Assembly (NCBI RefSeq): GCF_014737315.1
Contig: NZ_JPUF01000030.1
Span: 1-47,198, forward strand
DNA: 47,198 bases
Origin: Treponema zioleckii
Lineage (GTDB): Bacteria > Spirochaetota > Spirochaetia > Treponematales > Treponemataceae
Reading direction: 5' to 3'
Part shown: piece by piece, positions 1 to 8,653 of the stretch
Layout of the letters: each line of letters opens with the position of its first letter
Numbering within the stretch: the stretch's first letter is position 1
Position numbers and translations under genes: made by a program
The notes under the pieces: generated by a model
What the model saw: only the letters and a program-made list of their open reading frames with translations
Databases searched by the model: none
What the model was told of the DNA's origin: nothing

Positions 1-61
1 CATTTGCGCTTTTATTGCTCGATTTGTAAAATTTGTGGCAGAAAAGTTTCTGGGATTTAAA

Positions 62-99
62 ATAAAAAAACCGACCCAAAGTGCACTTTAGGGTCGGTT
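62..99 (-). terminator. Rho-independent terminator of the zinc-ribbon gene
   Basis: A 7-bp perfect stem (CCGACCC at 71-77 pairs with GGGTCGG at 91-97) extends by A-T pairs. Read on the minus strand it is followed by seven T residues (64-70). It lies just downstream of the minus-strand gene at 127-300 and should end that transcript. Confidence 0.85.
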
Positions 100-126
100 G
101 TCAAAACTCAAAAATATAGTTAAATA

Positions 127-300
127 TTATTTGAAATCTTTAGGGCGACGTTCCTGTCTCTTGCATTTTGAACATTCTGCAAGGTTTCTAAGTCGTCCGT
201 TTTCGTACATAGTCTTCATATTGATCTCACCGCCGCAATCAGGGCAAATGAATTTCTGTGTTGTAACTGTTGTACGAGAGTTCTTACTTGCACCAGCCAT
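127..300 (-). CDS. Small zinc-ribbon protein, 57 aa
   Basis: This 57-residue basic protein has two CxxC knuckles, CPDC near residues 19-22 and CSKC near 43-46, as in a zinc ribbon. The tail is strongly basic (KCKRQERRPKDFK). Size and charge resemble small ribosomal or RNA-associated zinc-ribbon proteins, but I do not recognise a named family, so function is open; an L33-type ribosomal protein was considered and is not established. The start is well supported: GGAGG lies about 7 nt upstream, and a TTGACA-17-TAGAAT promoter lies further upstream. The gene is monocistronic, ends in a clear terminator, and is divergent from the V-ATPase operon. Confidence 0.8.
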   Translation of the reverse strand: MAGASKNSRTTVTTQKFICPDCGGEINMKTMYENGRLRNLAECSKCKRQERRPKDFK

Positions 301-331
301 GACTAGCCTCCAATTAATCGATTATTGTGCT

Positions 332-360
332 ATTCTATAAAATAGTAGCACTGTTGTCAA
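332..360 (-). promoter_or_regulatory. Sigma70-type promoter for the zinc-ribbon gene
   Basis: On the minus strand a perfect -35 box TTGACA (355-360) is followed after 17 nt by TAGAAT (332-337). Transcription would start near 325, about 25 nt before the start codon at 300. Confidence 0.65.
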
Positions 361-462
361 TATCACAAGTAAAAATCAGCGTTTGTTTTTGTAATAATAA
401 ATATTATCGGAAATATTTTGCAAAATGCTAAGAAAAAGCCCCAGAAAAGATAAAAATTTAAG

Positions 463-490
463 TTGTTTTTTAGATAAACTCGCATATAAT
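463..490 (+). promoter_or_regulatory. Putative promoter of the V-ATPase operon
   Basis: TTGTTT (463-468), a 16-nt spacer and a perfect TATAAT (485-490) lie in the AT-rich gap between the divergent zinc-ribbon gene and the V-ATPase operon. The predicted leader is about 65 nt. I see nothing else in the 200-nt gap. Confidence 0.5.
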
Positions 491-562
491 ATAAAACAGA
501 TTAGTGATTATTTCGTTTGTAAATAGTCTTAATTTTTTATTTTACTTATAAGCGAGGTTCGC

Positions 563-1175
563 ATGGACGTCCAGTTACAGGAATTGATCGACAAGATCAA
601 GAAAGATGGTGTCGCTGCTGCAGAAAAATCCGCTTCTGAGAAACTTGCTCAGGCAAAAAAAGATGCTGAAAAAATCATCGCTGATGCAAAAGATAGAAGC
701 TGAAAAAATTATCAAGGCGGCAAAAGACGAGACAGCACGTATGGAAAAAGCAAGCGAAGACGCAATCCGTCAGGCTAGCCGAAACCTTGTTTTGTCTTTT
801 AGAGACAGTGTTACAAAAGAGCTTTCTGCTTTGGTAACCTCAGAAACTGAAAAAGCTTATTCTTCTGATTTGCTTTTAAAACTTATCCCAGAAACAGTAA
901 AAGCTTGGACATCTAAAACTGATGCAGAGAATGTTGCTGTTCTTCTGAATGAGAGTGACCTTTCGGCTCTTGAGTCGTCATTGAAGTCGGCTTTAAAATC
1001 TGAAATCGAAAAGGGGCTTACTCTTAAAGTTGACAACTCAATCAACAAAGGATTTAGAATAGGAATTGACAATGGTGCGGCGTTCATCGACCTTTCTGAT
1101 GAGGCTGTTGCTGATTTGTTCAGTGCATATTTGAATCCAAAAGTTGCTGCTATCATGAAAGAGGCTTCTAAGTAA
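563..1175 (+). CDS. atpE: V-type ATPase subunit E, interrupted by a one-base frameshift
   Basis: Subunit E is part of the peripheral stalk that holds the A/B catalytic head to membrane subunit I. The charged, Ala/Lys/Glu-rich N-terminal helix and the position as first gene of the operon fit. From ATG 563, preceded by a GAGG-type ribosome site, the frame reads MDVQLQELIDKIKK... to ADAK and meets TGA at 701-703. The rest, beginning EAEKIIKAAKDE, continues in the next frame to the stop at 1173-1175. The joint at about 692-699 reads gatagaagctgaa, where gcagaagctgaa would give a seamless A-E-A-E-K helix, so one extra base explains everything. The corrected protein would be about 203 residues, normal for E. 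An internal ATG at 606 stays open but gives a non-family N-terminus. Sequencing error is the simplest cause, because the other subunits are intact. Confidence 0.85.
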
Positions 1176-1226
1176 TAAAATCGCCAATAAATTTTATATT
1201 TTTTGAGCTGTTTATATGGGGGTAAA

Positions 1227-1778
1227 ATGAGTAATCAGTATTACTTGGTGTCACAGCTTCCAGAATTTACTGTGAGCGATGACCGTTCAAATCTTCCAAT
1301 TACTTATGAATACTATTATGACCTCTGTTCACGTTTTCTTGACAAAAAAAGTATGATGATTCTTGACGGGCTTTCTCTTGAACCCGCACTTGATTCTTCT
1401 AAAACAGGTTCTAAACTTGTTGATTCTTGGAACTACAAGGAAAAAAGTTTGAGACTTGCGCTTGCTCAGATTCGTGCGCTTCGAATGAAGAAGAAGTTTA
1501 GCACATCAAATGAGTCGATTGCTCCAGACGCTGTACAGGCGGCACGAACTGCTTCCGGAATGGAAAGTCCTTTGGCTGCTGAACAGTTTTTGAATCAATA
1601 TAGGCTTAATGTTATAGAAAGTATGCGTCCGACAGATGGTTTTTCGCTTGATGCTGTATTTAGCTACGGTTTGAGACTGAAACTTGCCACACGAATGAAA
1701 AAATTCAATGCGGCTACTGGTATGGCTTCTTACCATAAAATCTATGATAGTATACTCAAAGAAGGCTCTTCTGAGTAA
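1227..1778 (+). CDS. DUF2764 family protein of the V-ATPase operon
   Basis: This 183-residue soluble protein sits between subunits E and A, where spirochaete V-ATPase operons carry a conserved DUF2764 gene. It begins MSNQYYLVSQLPEF, the usual opening of that family, and is mostly helical by composition. Its role is not established. The operon lacks recognisable C, F and G genes, so a structural or assembly role in the ATPase (for example standing in for a central-stalk subunit) is a reasonable inference only. I chose ATG 1227, preceded by a GGGGGT purine stretch 4-5 nt upstream, over an in-frame TTG at 1203 that has no ribosome site. The next gene, atpA, starts 24 nt downstream. Confidence 0.8.
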   Translation: MSNQYYLVSQLPEFTVSDDRSNLPITYEYYYDLCSRFLDKKSMMILDGLSLEPALDSSKTGSKLVDSWNYKEKSLRLALAQIRALRMKKKFSTSNESIAPDAVQAARTASGMESPLAAEQFLNQYRLNVIESMRPTDGFSLDAVFSYGLRLKLATRMKKFNAATGMASYHKIYDSILKEGSSE

Positions 1779-1802
1779 TTCTGGAGTTAATGGAGATAAT
1801 AA

Positions 1803-3566
1803 ATGACGGATACAAAAGGAAAGGTAGTCGGCGTTAATGGAAACATGGTTTCTGTCGAATTTGACGGAAATATTTCCATGAACGAAGTTGCCTATGTAAA
1901 AGTTGAAGATTCAAGCCTGAAAAGTGAAGTTATCCGTATCCGCGGAAATGTAGCTCAGCTTCAGGTTTATGAAATGACAAAGGGAATTAAGGCAGGTGAC
2001 ACTGTTGAATTTACAGGTGATTTGCTTTCTGCTGAGCTTGGTCCAGGTCTTCTTGGTCAGGTTTATGATGGTTTGCAGAACCCGCTTCCTTTGCTTGCTG
2101 AAAAAGCCGGCTGGTTCCTTGAGAGAGGTGTTTATGTAGATCCTCTTGATAAATCTAAAAAATGGGAATTTACACCTACTGCAAAAGTTGGTGATGTACT
2201 AAAAGCCGGAGAATATGTTGGAACTGTTCCTGAGGGTCCTTTTACCCACAAGATTTTCGTTCCGTTCTATTTGCTTGGTTCATACACTGTAAAATCAGTT
2301 GCGGAAAAAGGTGAGTATACACTCAAAGATACTGTTGCTGTTATTACAGATGAAAAAGGCAACGACGTGAATGTTACATTGTCTTTCAAGTGGCCTGTAA
2401 AACGTGCAGTTAACTGCTATGCAGAGCGACTTGCTCCTAACGAGACAATGGTTACAAAGGTTCGCCTTATCGATACATTCTTCCCTGTTGCAAAAGGTGG
2501 AACGTATTGTATTCCAGGCCCGTTCGGTGCTGGTAAGACAGTTCTTCAGCACACGACTTCAAAATATGCGGACGTTGACATTGTAATCATCGCTGCCTGC
2601 GGTGAGCGTGCGGGTGAAGTCGTTGAGACACTTACTGAGTTCCCTGAACTTAAAGACCCAAAAACCGGAAAGACTTTGATGGAGCGTACAATCATCATTT
2701 GTAACACTTCTTCAATGCCTGTAGCTTCACGAGAAGCTTCGGTTTACACATCAGTTACTTTGGCTGAATATTATCGCCAGATGGGACTTAACGTTCTTCT
2801 TCTTGCAGACTCAACATCTCGTTGGGCTCAGGCTCTCCGAGAAATGTCTGGTCGCTTGGAGGAAATTCCTGGTGAGGAAGCATTCCCTGCTTACATGGAA
2901 TCCTATATTGCCGCATTCTACGAACGCGCGGGCCAGGTTCTTTTGCCAGATGGTTCAAAGGGTTCTGTAACTATCGGTGGTACGGTTTCTCCGGCCGGTG
3001 GTAACTTTGAGGAACCTGTAACACAGGCTACATTGAAGGTTGTTGGTGCGTTCCACGGACTTTCTCGTGCTCGTTCTGATGCTCGAAAATATCCTGCTAT
3101 CGACCCGATTCAGTCTTGGTCAAAATATCACGGAATCATCGCGCAGGACAAAGTTGATTTCTGTTTTGACATAATGCGTCGTGGTGTTGATGTTGCTTCG
3201 ATGATGAAAGTTGTTGGTGAAGAGGGTACTTCTCTTGATGATTACCTCGTTTACCTCAAGGAAGAAATGCTTGATGCGGTTTACTTCCAGCAGAACTCAT
3301 TTGATGCGATTGATGCTAACGCGACTGTAGAGCGTCAGAAATATGACCTCGACAAGCTTATTGGTATTCTTGGTTCTAATTTTGAACTTTCGGACAAAGA
3401 TGAGGCTCGTTCTTACTTTAACCAGCTTCGACAGAAGTTCCTTGACTGGAACTACACAGAGTTTGAAAGCGATGACTTTAAGAAACAAGAAAGAGAAATT
3501 GATGCTTTGTATGCGTCAAAATCTGGAAAACTTACTGCGGAAGCAGAAGGTCTTCTTAAGGCTTAA
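1803..3566 (+). CDS. atpA: V-type ATPase catalytic subunit A
   Basis: This is the ATP-hydrolysing subunit of the V1/A1 head, which drives or uses ion flow through the membrane ring. The 587-residue length is typical. The protein shows an N-terminal beta-barrel domain, the non-homologous bulge insert that marks subunit A (about residues 110-190), the Walker A loop GPFGAGKT near residue 239 and, downstream, the ACGERAGE catalytic Glu region and LLADSTSRWAQALRE. A GGAGAT ribosome site precedes ATG 1803. It follows DUF2764 by 24 nt and precedes atpB by 18 nt, in one transcript. No anomalies seen. Confidence 0.97.
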   Translation: MTDTKGKVVGVNGNMVSVEFDGNISMNEVAYVKVEDSSLKSEVIRIRGNVAQLQVYEMTKGIKAGDTVEFTGDLLSAELGPGLLGQVYDGLQNPLPLLAEKAGWFLERGVYVDPLDKSKKWEFTPTAKVGDVLKAGEYVGTVPEGPFTHKIFVPFYLLGSYTVKSVAEKGEYTLKDTVAVITDEKGNDVNVTLSFKWPVKRAVNCYAERLAPNETMVTKVRLIDTFFPVAKGGTYCIPGPFGAGKTVLQHTTSKYADVDIVIIAACGERAGEVVETLTEFPELKDPKTGKTLMERTIIICNTSSMPVASREASVYTSVTLAEYYRQMGLNVLLLADSTSRWAQALREMSGRLEEIPGEEAFPAYMESYIAAFYERAGQVLLPDGSKGSVTIGGTVSPAGGNFEEPVTQATLKVVGAFHGLSRARSDARKYPAIDPIQSWSKYHGIIAQDKVDFCFDIMRRGVDVASMMKVVGEEGTSLDDYLVYLKEEMLDAVYFQQNSFDAIDANATVERQKYDLDKLIGILGSNFELSDKDEARSYFNQLRQKFLDWNYTEFESDDFKKQEREIDALYASKSGKLTAEAEGLLKA

Positions 3567-3584
3567 GCGGAGGACAGTGCACAA

Positions 3585-4880
3585 ATGAACAAAGTATACA
3601 GCAGAATTGAATCTATTACAGGTTCGGTTATTACAGTCCGCGCTGAAGGCGTAAAATACAATGAACTTGCAGAAATCACAACCCGATTCGGAAAATCTCT
3701 TGCAGAGGTTAACAAAATCGACGGTGACTTGGTTTCTTTGCAGGTTTTTGCTGGTGGTCGAGGTGTTTCTACTGGTGACCACATCCGCTTCCTCGGACAC
3801 GAAATGGAAGTTTCTTTTAGCGATGATTTGCTCGGACGTATTTTCAACGGTTCTGGAGAGCCGAGGGATAACGGTCCGTCTCTCGCTGAGAACTTGAAGC
3901 CAATTGGAGGTCCTTCTGTAAACCCTTCAAAACGTATTCTTGCAACACGCATGATGCGTACGAACATTCCGATGATTGATATGTTCAATACATTGGTCGT
4001 TTCGCAGAAACTTCCGATTTTCTCTATCTCTGGTGAACCTTACAACCAGCTTTTGGCACGAATCGCTATGCAGGCTGAGGCTGATGTAATCATTCTTGGT
4101 GGAATGGGTCTCAAATATGACGACTTCCTCTACTTTAAGAAAACACTCGAAGAGGGCGGCTCTTTGAGCAAAACTGTAATGTTCGTTCATACGGCGGCAG
4201 ACCCGACTGTAGAATGTATCAAGATTCCTGATATGTCGCTTGCAGTTGCCGAGCAGTTTGCTTTGCAGAACAAAGACGTATTGGTTCTTCTTACCGATAT
4301 GACTTCGTATGCGGACAGTATGAAGGAAATCGCAATTACACAGGAGCAGGTTCCTTCTAACCGAGGTTATCCTGGAGACTTGTACTCGCAGCTTGCTGCC
4401 CGATACGAGAAGGCCGTTGACTTTGATAGTGCTGGTTCTGTAACGATTCTTGCCGTTACGACAATGCCTGGTGATGACGTAACTCACCCGGTTCCTGATA
4501 ACACTGGATATATCACGGAAGGTCAGTACTACCTTAAGGGTGGACGAATTGAGCCGTTCGGTTCTCTTTCTCGATTGAAGCAGAACGTAAACGGTAAGAC
4601 CCGAAAAGACCATCGTGCCCTTATGGATGCTATGATTCGTCTTTACGCATCTTACAAAGACACCCTTGAGAAAAAATCGATGGGATTTATGATGAGTAAC
4701 TGGGATGAAAAGTTGCTCAAATATGGTGTAATGTTCGAAAAAGAAATGATGGACTTGACCGTTAACATTTCTTTGGAAGAAGCTCTTAATCTTGGTTGGA
4801 AAATCCTTGCGGACTGTTTCGACAAAGATGAGACTGGTATCAAATCTGAATTGATTACAGAATTCTGGCCGAATAAATAG
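3585..4880 (+). CDS. atpB: V-type ATPase regulatory subunit B
   Basis: Subunit B alternates with A in the hexameric head and supplies part of the nucleotide site but has no Walker A loop. The 431 residues are the usual length. Diagnostic stretches include [24 protein letters not shown]-like text (here [13 protein letters not shown]), [15 protein letters not shown] and [16 protein letters not shown], all conserved in B subunits. The normal P-loop of A is absent here, as expected. GCGGAGGAC gives a strong ribosome site before ATG 3585. Long antisense reading frames across this gene are codon-bias shadows. Confidence 0.97.
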   Translation: MNKVYSRIESITGSVITVRAEGVKYNELAEITTRFGKSLAEVNKIDGDLVSLQVFAGGRGVSTGDHIRFLGHEMEVSFSDDLLGRIFNGSGEPRDNGPSLAENLKPIGGPSVNPSKRILATRMMRTNIPMIDMFNTLVVSQKLPIFSISGEPYNQLLARIAMQAEADVIILGGMGLKYDDFLYFKKTLEEGGSLSKTVMFVHTAADPTVECIKIPDMSLAVAEQFALQNKDVLVLLTDMTSYADSMKEIAITQEQVPSNRGYPGDLYSQLAARYEKAVDFDSAGSVTILAVTTMPGDDVTHPVPDNTGYITEGQYYLKGGRIEPFGSLSRLKQNVNGKTRKDHRALMDAMIRLYASYKDTLEKKSMGFMMSNWDEKLLKYGVMFEKEMMDLTVNISLEEALNLGWKILADCFDKDETGIKSELITEFWPNK

Positions 4881-4899
4881 CATTTACGGAGAGGATTGA

Positions 4900-5550
4900 A
4901 TGGCAAAAATTAAGCTGACAAAGAATGAGCAGAAAGTTCAGAAAGATGCGCTTAAAATGTATCAGCGTTATCTTCCGACTCTTACGCTCAAAAAACAGCA
5001 GCTTCAATCTGAAATCAGAACTATCGAGGTAAAAGCCAAAGAGGTTCGACAGGCGCGAGTTGAACTTGAAAAAGAATTTCAAGTTTGGATAAGTGTCTTC
5101 GGCGAAGAAGAGGCTTTTAAACCTGGCATGGTAACTGTCCGTAACATAAAGAAAGGCGTCGGAAATATTGCCGGCGTTACGATTCCCGTTTACGAGGGAG
5201 CTGAATTCAATAGGGGCGATTACGATTTGTATTCGACTCCTCTTTGGATTGATATGGCTGCCGACAGAATGGAAAAAGCACTTTCTTTGGATTTGGAAGC
5301 CAGTGTTCTCGACGAACAGGTTAGGCTGCTTTCTAAGGAATTGCGCACTACAAGTCAGCGCGTGAACCTTTTTGAGAAGGTTAAGATTCCTGAGGCAAAA
5401 AGCAATATTAAGAAAATTTCGGTCTACCTTGGTGACCAGCAGGTTAGTGAAGTAGTTCGCTCTAAAATCTCGAAAAAGAAGATTGATCAGCGAAATGCCG
5501 CTAAAAAGCTTGCCGAGGAGGCTGAAAAAGCAAAGGGGGCTGAAGCATGA
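4900..5550 (+). CDS. atpD: V-type ATPase central stalk subunit D
   Basis: Subunit D forms the coiled-coil rotor shaft inside the A3B3 head. The 216-residue protein begins MAKIKLTKNEQKVQK, has long amphipathic helices at both ends and a compact middle, and ends in a Lys/Ala/Glu-rich tail. The RVNLFEKVKIPEAK segment near residue 150 is the family signature. GGAGAGG lies upstream of ATG 4900. The stop codon overlaps the start of atpI by 4 nt (ATGA), implying translational coupling. Confidence 0.95.
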   Translation: MAKIKLTKNEQKVQKDALKMYQRYLPTLTLKKQQLQSEIRTIEVKAKEVRQARVELEKEFQVWISVFGEEEAFKPGMVTVRNIKKGVGNIAGVTIPVYEGAEFNRGDYDLYSTPLWIDMAADRMEKALSLDLEASVLDEQVRLLSKELRTTSQRVNLFEKVKIPEAKSNIKKISVYLGDQQVSEVVRSKISKKKIDQRNAAKKLAEEAEKAKGAEA

Positions 5551-7535
5551 TAGTTCCAATGAAGAAAGTTTCTTTGATTGTTCTTCAAAACGAACGCAAA
5601 GAAGCCCTCAAATCGCTTAGAAAAGTTGGTGTTCTTCATCTTGAGGAAGTTCAGGGAAACAGTGAGGAGCTAGCTTCTTATAAAGACCAGAATTCTAAAG
5701 TTGAAAAGGCACTTTCGCTTCTTGGTGAAATTAAATTTGGCAAAAAGGACAAGCCGGCCCAGCAAGATGTTGTACGCGACCGTGCTGTTGAAATTGCCAA
5801 AAATGTCATTGCGCTTTCTGAAGAAAAGAAAGCTTGCTTTGACCGCGTTACAAACGATTCTGTGGAGCTTGAGCGATTTGCAAAGTGGGGCGAGGTTAAT
5901 CCTGCTGCTTTTGCAGAACTTGGCGAAAATGGAATCAACCTTTCGATGTTCGAAATTCCGTCGGATAAATATGTTTTGATCGGCGAGAATGTTAAGACTG
6001 TGGTTGTGAACAGGGATAAAGCTCATACAAGATTTGTGCTTGTTTCTGACGAGCCGTTGAGTCCGAATGAACGACCGGAAGGAATTCCTGCGGAAGCGTA
6101 TCAGGTTGTAATGCCTCGATGCTCAACAAAAGAGCTTTCAGACGAGATTTCGCATAGCCGAAAACGAATTGTTGAGATTGAGAATGAGCTTAAGAAAAAC
6201 GTTCAGTATGTTGATTCTCTAAAAAAGTCGTTGGGAATCATTGCGAAAGATATTGAACTTGAAAATCTTTGTAGCGGAATGGGCTACGAGGATAAAGTTA
6301 CCAGCGAAACTGGCGTGGTTTCTTCAAACGAATGCAAGGCGGATGAGAATCCTGTTGCATTGGCATGGCTCACGGGATACGTTCCTGTTGATGAGATGCC
6401 TAAGCTTGAGAATGCCGTTAAGCTCAATAAATGGGCATTTGCGGCTTCAGACCCTGCCGAAGATGACGTTGTACCGACAAAACTTAAGAACAACAGGTTT
6501 GTAAGCCTTATTTATCCGCTTACGGACTTTTTGGGAACGGTTCCGGGCTACCATGAATATGATATTTCTGGTTGGTTCCTCTTGTTCTTTACGGTGTTCT
6601 TCGGAATGATTTTTGGTGATGGCGGTTACGGTGGACTTGTAACGGCTGTTACGTTGATTTTTATTTTGAAGACCGTATGTGCCGGTAAGAAAGTTCCTGC
6701 AGTGCTTAAGCTGGTTCTCCTTTTGGGAGTTGCCACAATGGCATGGGGAGCTGTCACTTGTACGTGGTTCGGTTTACGACCAGACCAGCTTCCAGATTGG
6801 CTAAAGAACCTTTCTGTGCCTCCGTTGTCGAACGCTTACGACACGGTTGAGTGGGTTCCGTTCTGGACTAATGATGCCTCAAAAGGTACCTTGAGCACGG
6901 CTCAGAACTTGCAGATATTCTGCTTTACGCTGGCATTGTTGCAGCTTTGTGTTGCACACCTGAAAGGCATGGCTCGCTATGCTAAGGAAAAGTCACTGAA
7001 GTGCATTGCCGAATTTGGTTCATTTATCGAGCTGATTGGTATGTATTGGGTTGTGCTTTCTATGGTTGTTGACGGAAATATCTTCCCTATGATTGGAGGG
7101 GATGTTTACGGACTTCCTTGGGGAACAATCTCAATTCTGCTCGTTGGAGTTGGCTTTTTGTTCAGCTTTGTCTTCGCTAATTACGAGGGAAGTATCGGAA
7201 AGTCGATTCTTGAAAGCGTAAAGAATATTATTTCTGTTCTTTTGGGTGTTGTAAACGTGTTCTCGGACATCGTTTCATACATTCGCTTGTGGGCAGTTGG
7301 TTTGGCAGGTGCCGCAATCAGTGGAACAGTAAACACTATGGCAGGGCCGCTTGTTGGTCATGCAGTTTTGTTTATTTTCCTCATCATGTTGCTGGTTTTT
7401 GGTCATGGCTTGAACATGATTTTGAACTTGCTTTCTGTAATCGTTCATGGTGTTCGCTTGAATACGTTGGAATTCTCCAACCACTTGGGAATGTCATGGT
7501 CAGGATTTAAATACAAACCGTTCAGTGAAGAATAG
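5547..7535 (+). CDS. atpI: V-type ATPase membrane subunit I (a-subunit homologue)
   Basis: Subunit I supplies the ion half-channels against the K ring and anchors the stalks. The 662-residue protein has a soluble N-terminal half (about 1-330, alpha/beta with coiled coils) and a C-terminal half of about seven or eight membrane helices. FGMIFGDGGYGG near residue 350 and SYIRLWAVGLAGAAI near 575 are family landmarks; the Arg in the latter is the one expected to face the ring's carboxylate. The start overlaps atpD. A 77-nt gap separates it from atpK, with no terminator visible there. Confidence 0.96.
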   Translation: MIVPMKKVSLIVLQNERKEALKSLRKVGVLHLEEVQGNSEELASYKDQNSKVEKALSLLGEIKFGKKDKPAQQDVVRDRAVEIAKNVIALSEEKKACFDRVTNDSVELERFAKWGEVNPAAFAELGENGINLSMFEIPSDKYVLIGENVKTVVVNRDKAHTRFVLVSDEPLSPNERPEGIPAEAYQVVMPRCSTKELSDEISHSRKRIVEIENELKKNVQYVDSLKKSLGIIAKDIELENLCSGMGYEDKVTSETGVVSSNECKADENPVALAWLTGYVPVDEMPKLENAVKLNKWAFAASDPAEDDVVPTKLKNNRFVSLIYPLTDFLGTVPGYHEYDISGWFLLFFTVFFGMIFGDGGYGGLVTAVTLIFILKTVCAGKKVPAVLKLVLLLGVATMAWGAVTCTWFGLRPDQLPDWLKNLSVPPLSNAYDTVEWVPFWTNDASKGTLSTAQNLQIFCFTLALLQLCVAHLKGMARYAKEKSLKCIAEFGSFIELIGMYWVVLSMVVDGNIFPMIGGDVYGLPWGTISILLVGVGFLFSFVFANYEGSIGKSILESVKNIISVLLGVVNVFSDIVSYIRLWAVGLAGAAISGTVNTMAGPLVGHAVLFIFLIMLLVFGHGLNMILNLLSVIVHGVRLNTLEFSNHLGMSWSGFKYKPFSEE

Positions 7536-7612
7536 CTGGGCTGTAGGTATAAAAATTGTGGTTTTATAAAAATCACATATCAAAAGAAACTTATCTTAAA
7601 AGGAGATAAATT

Positions 7613-8044
7613 ATGAATTTTGGAATGATTGGTGCAGGTCTTGTTATGGGTATTGCTGCTATTGGTTCTGCAATCGGAATCGGAATTGCTGGACAGGGTG
7701 CGATTGGTGCTTGGAAAAGATGCTTTATGGCAAATAAACCAGCTCCATTCATCTTGACTGTATTTGCAGGTGCTCCTTTGACACAGACTATCTACGGATT
7801 TTTGTTGATGCAGCAGATGGCAGCTTCTTCAAAAATTAGTGAGAATCCACTGTTCTTCTTCGGCTTGGGAATCGCCGCTGGTCTTGCTATGTGTTTCTCT
7901 GCAATCGCTCAGGGAAAAGCTGGTGCGGCTGGTTCTGATGCGCTTGGTGAGACAGGAAAAGGTTTCTCTAACTACATCATGGTAGTCGGACTTTGTGAAA
8001 CTGTTGCTTTGTTCGCAATGGTATTCGGAATGATTCAGTGCTAA
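7613..8044 (+). CDS. atpK: V-type ATPase rotor-ring subunit K, with a sodium-site-like residue set
   Basis: Subunit K is the proteolipid that forms the rotating membrane ring. The 143-residue protein has four membrane helices in two related hairpins, each starting with a Gly/Ala-rich stretch. The ion-carrying Glu is E129 (VGLCETVALF). T57, Q58 and Y61 (APLTQTIYGF) and Q100 (SAIAQGKAG) match, in identity and spacing, the Na+ ligands known for Enterococcus hirae NtpK (T64, Q65, Y68, Q110, E139); the Q-to-E distance is 29 in both. This suggests Na+ rather than H+ coupling, by inference. AAGGAGA precedes ATG 7613, and a strong terminator follows. Confidence 0.96.
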   Translation: MNFGMIGAGLVMGIAAIGSAIGIGIAGQGAIGAWKRCFMANKPAPFILTVFAGAPLTQTIYGFLLMQQMAASSKISENPLFFFGLGIAAGLAMCFSAIAQGKAGAAGSDALGETGKGFSNYIMVVGLCETVALFAMVFGMIQC

Positions 8045-8067
8045 GTTTATCTTAATCATGAAGATAT

Positions 8068-8124
8068 AAGGGAATTGCTTAAGTTTTGGACTTGTGTCTT
8101 AAACTTTTGCAATTCCCTTTTTTT
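8068..8124 (+). terminator. Rho-independent terminator of the V-ATPase operon
   Basis: AAGGGAATTGC (8068-8078) pairs with GCAATTCCCTT (8109-8119), continued inward by AAGTTT/AAACTT, and is followed by a run of T residues to 8124. It ends the operon 24 nt after atpK. Confidence 0.9.
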
Positions 8125-8164
8125 AAATTTCTTTTTATTCATATTTTTATTATCTAAAATACAA

Positions 8165-8194
8165 TTGAAAGACTTTGGTTCAGTGTGGTAAAAT
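8165..8194 (+). promoter_or_regulatory. Promoter of the small membrane-protein gene
   Basis: TTGAAA (8165-8170), an 18-nt spacer and TAAAAT (8189-8194), with a TG two bases before the -10 box. It follows the V-ATPase terminator, so the gene at 8222 has its own transcript. Confidence 0.55.
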
Positions 8195-8221
8195 AAACCA
8201 ATCTTGATTAGGAGGATAAAA

Positions 8222-8527
8222 TTGGCTAATAATTCAGAAGAAATCGTTGACTGGCGCAATACATTGAACGTTATTCTTGTAACACTTGGCCTTATCGTTT
8301 ACTTCGGTGTAATCGGTTGGTTTTTCTGTTACGGAATTAGTAACGGTTATTTGAAGGCAATTGCTGGATTAGTAATGCTCGTTCCAAACGTTATCGGTTG
8401 GGTTGTAAACGGTTTTGCTAATGCTTCTGCAATTCAGCTTGTTGATGCTGAATTTGTAAGGGTTGTTACAATTGCTCTTGTAGTCATTGTCGCACTATTC
8501 ATTGCAATCAAACGGCTTGAAAAATAG
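8222..8527 (+). CDS. Small integral membrane protein, 101 aa, TTG start
   Basis: The ORF begins at TTG 8222, fixed by a perfect AGGAGG at 8210-8215 with a 6-nt spacer; an upstream non-ATG start would lie on top of that ribosome site. The 101 residues contain a short polar head (ANNSEEIVDWRN) and three hydrophobic segments (about 15-37, 43-65 and 80-97), ending KRLEK. I recognise no family. It has its own promoter and terminator between the V-ATPase operon and ispG, so there is no operon clue to function. Confidence 0.75.
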   Translation: MANNSEEIVDWRNTLNVILVTLGLIVYFGVIGWFFCYGISNGYLKAIAGLVMLVPNVIGWVVNGFANASAIQLVDAEFVRVVTIALVVIVALFIAIKRLEK

Positions 8528-8550
8528 TTATCAGTTTTTGAGTTGCTATA

Positions 8551-8602
8551 AAAAGCGGTGCGTTTAGTTTTCGGGATTCTCGATTCTGCGTTCCGCTTTT
8601 TT
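8551..8602 (+). terminator. Terminator after the small membrane protein
   Basis: AAAAGCGG (8551-8558) pairs with CCGCTTTT (8593-8600), followed by T-rich sequence. The loop is long (34 nt) but may fold further (TTTCGGGATTCTCGATTC). Confidence 0.6.
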
Positions 8603-8653
8603 ATTTTTAAATGATTTTGATTTTTTTTGAATTATACGGTGATTTTTAATTAT

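Noticed and set aside
1-3. Possible start codon (CAT, minus strand) of a gene leaving the window
   Set aside because: No ribosome site precedes it and only three bases are visible.
98-340. Plus-strand reading frame of about 80 codons near the left end
   Set aside because: It is the antisense of the minus-strand zinc-ribbon gene (127-300), which has CxxC pairs, a ribosome site, promoter and terminator; the plus frame has none.
3927-5559. Long minus-strand open frames opposite atpB and atpD (up to 318 codons)
   Set aside because: They lack family features and ribosome sites and arise from codon bias on the strongly supported plus-strand ATPase genes.
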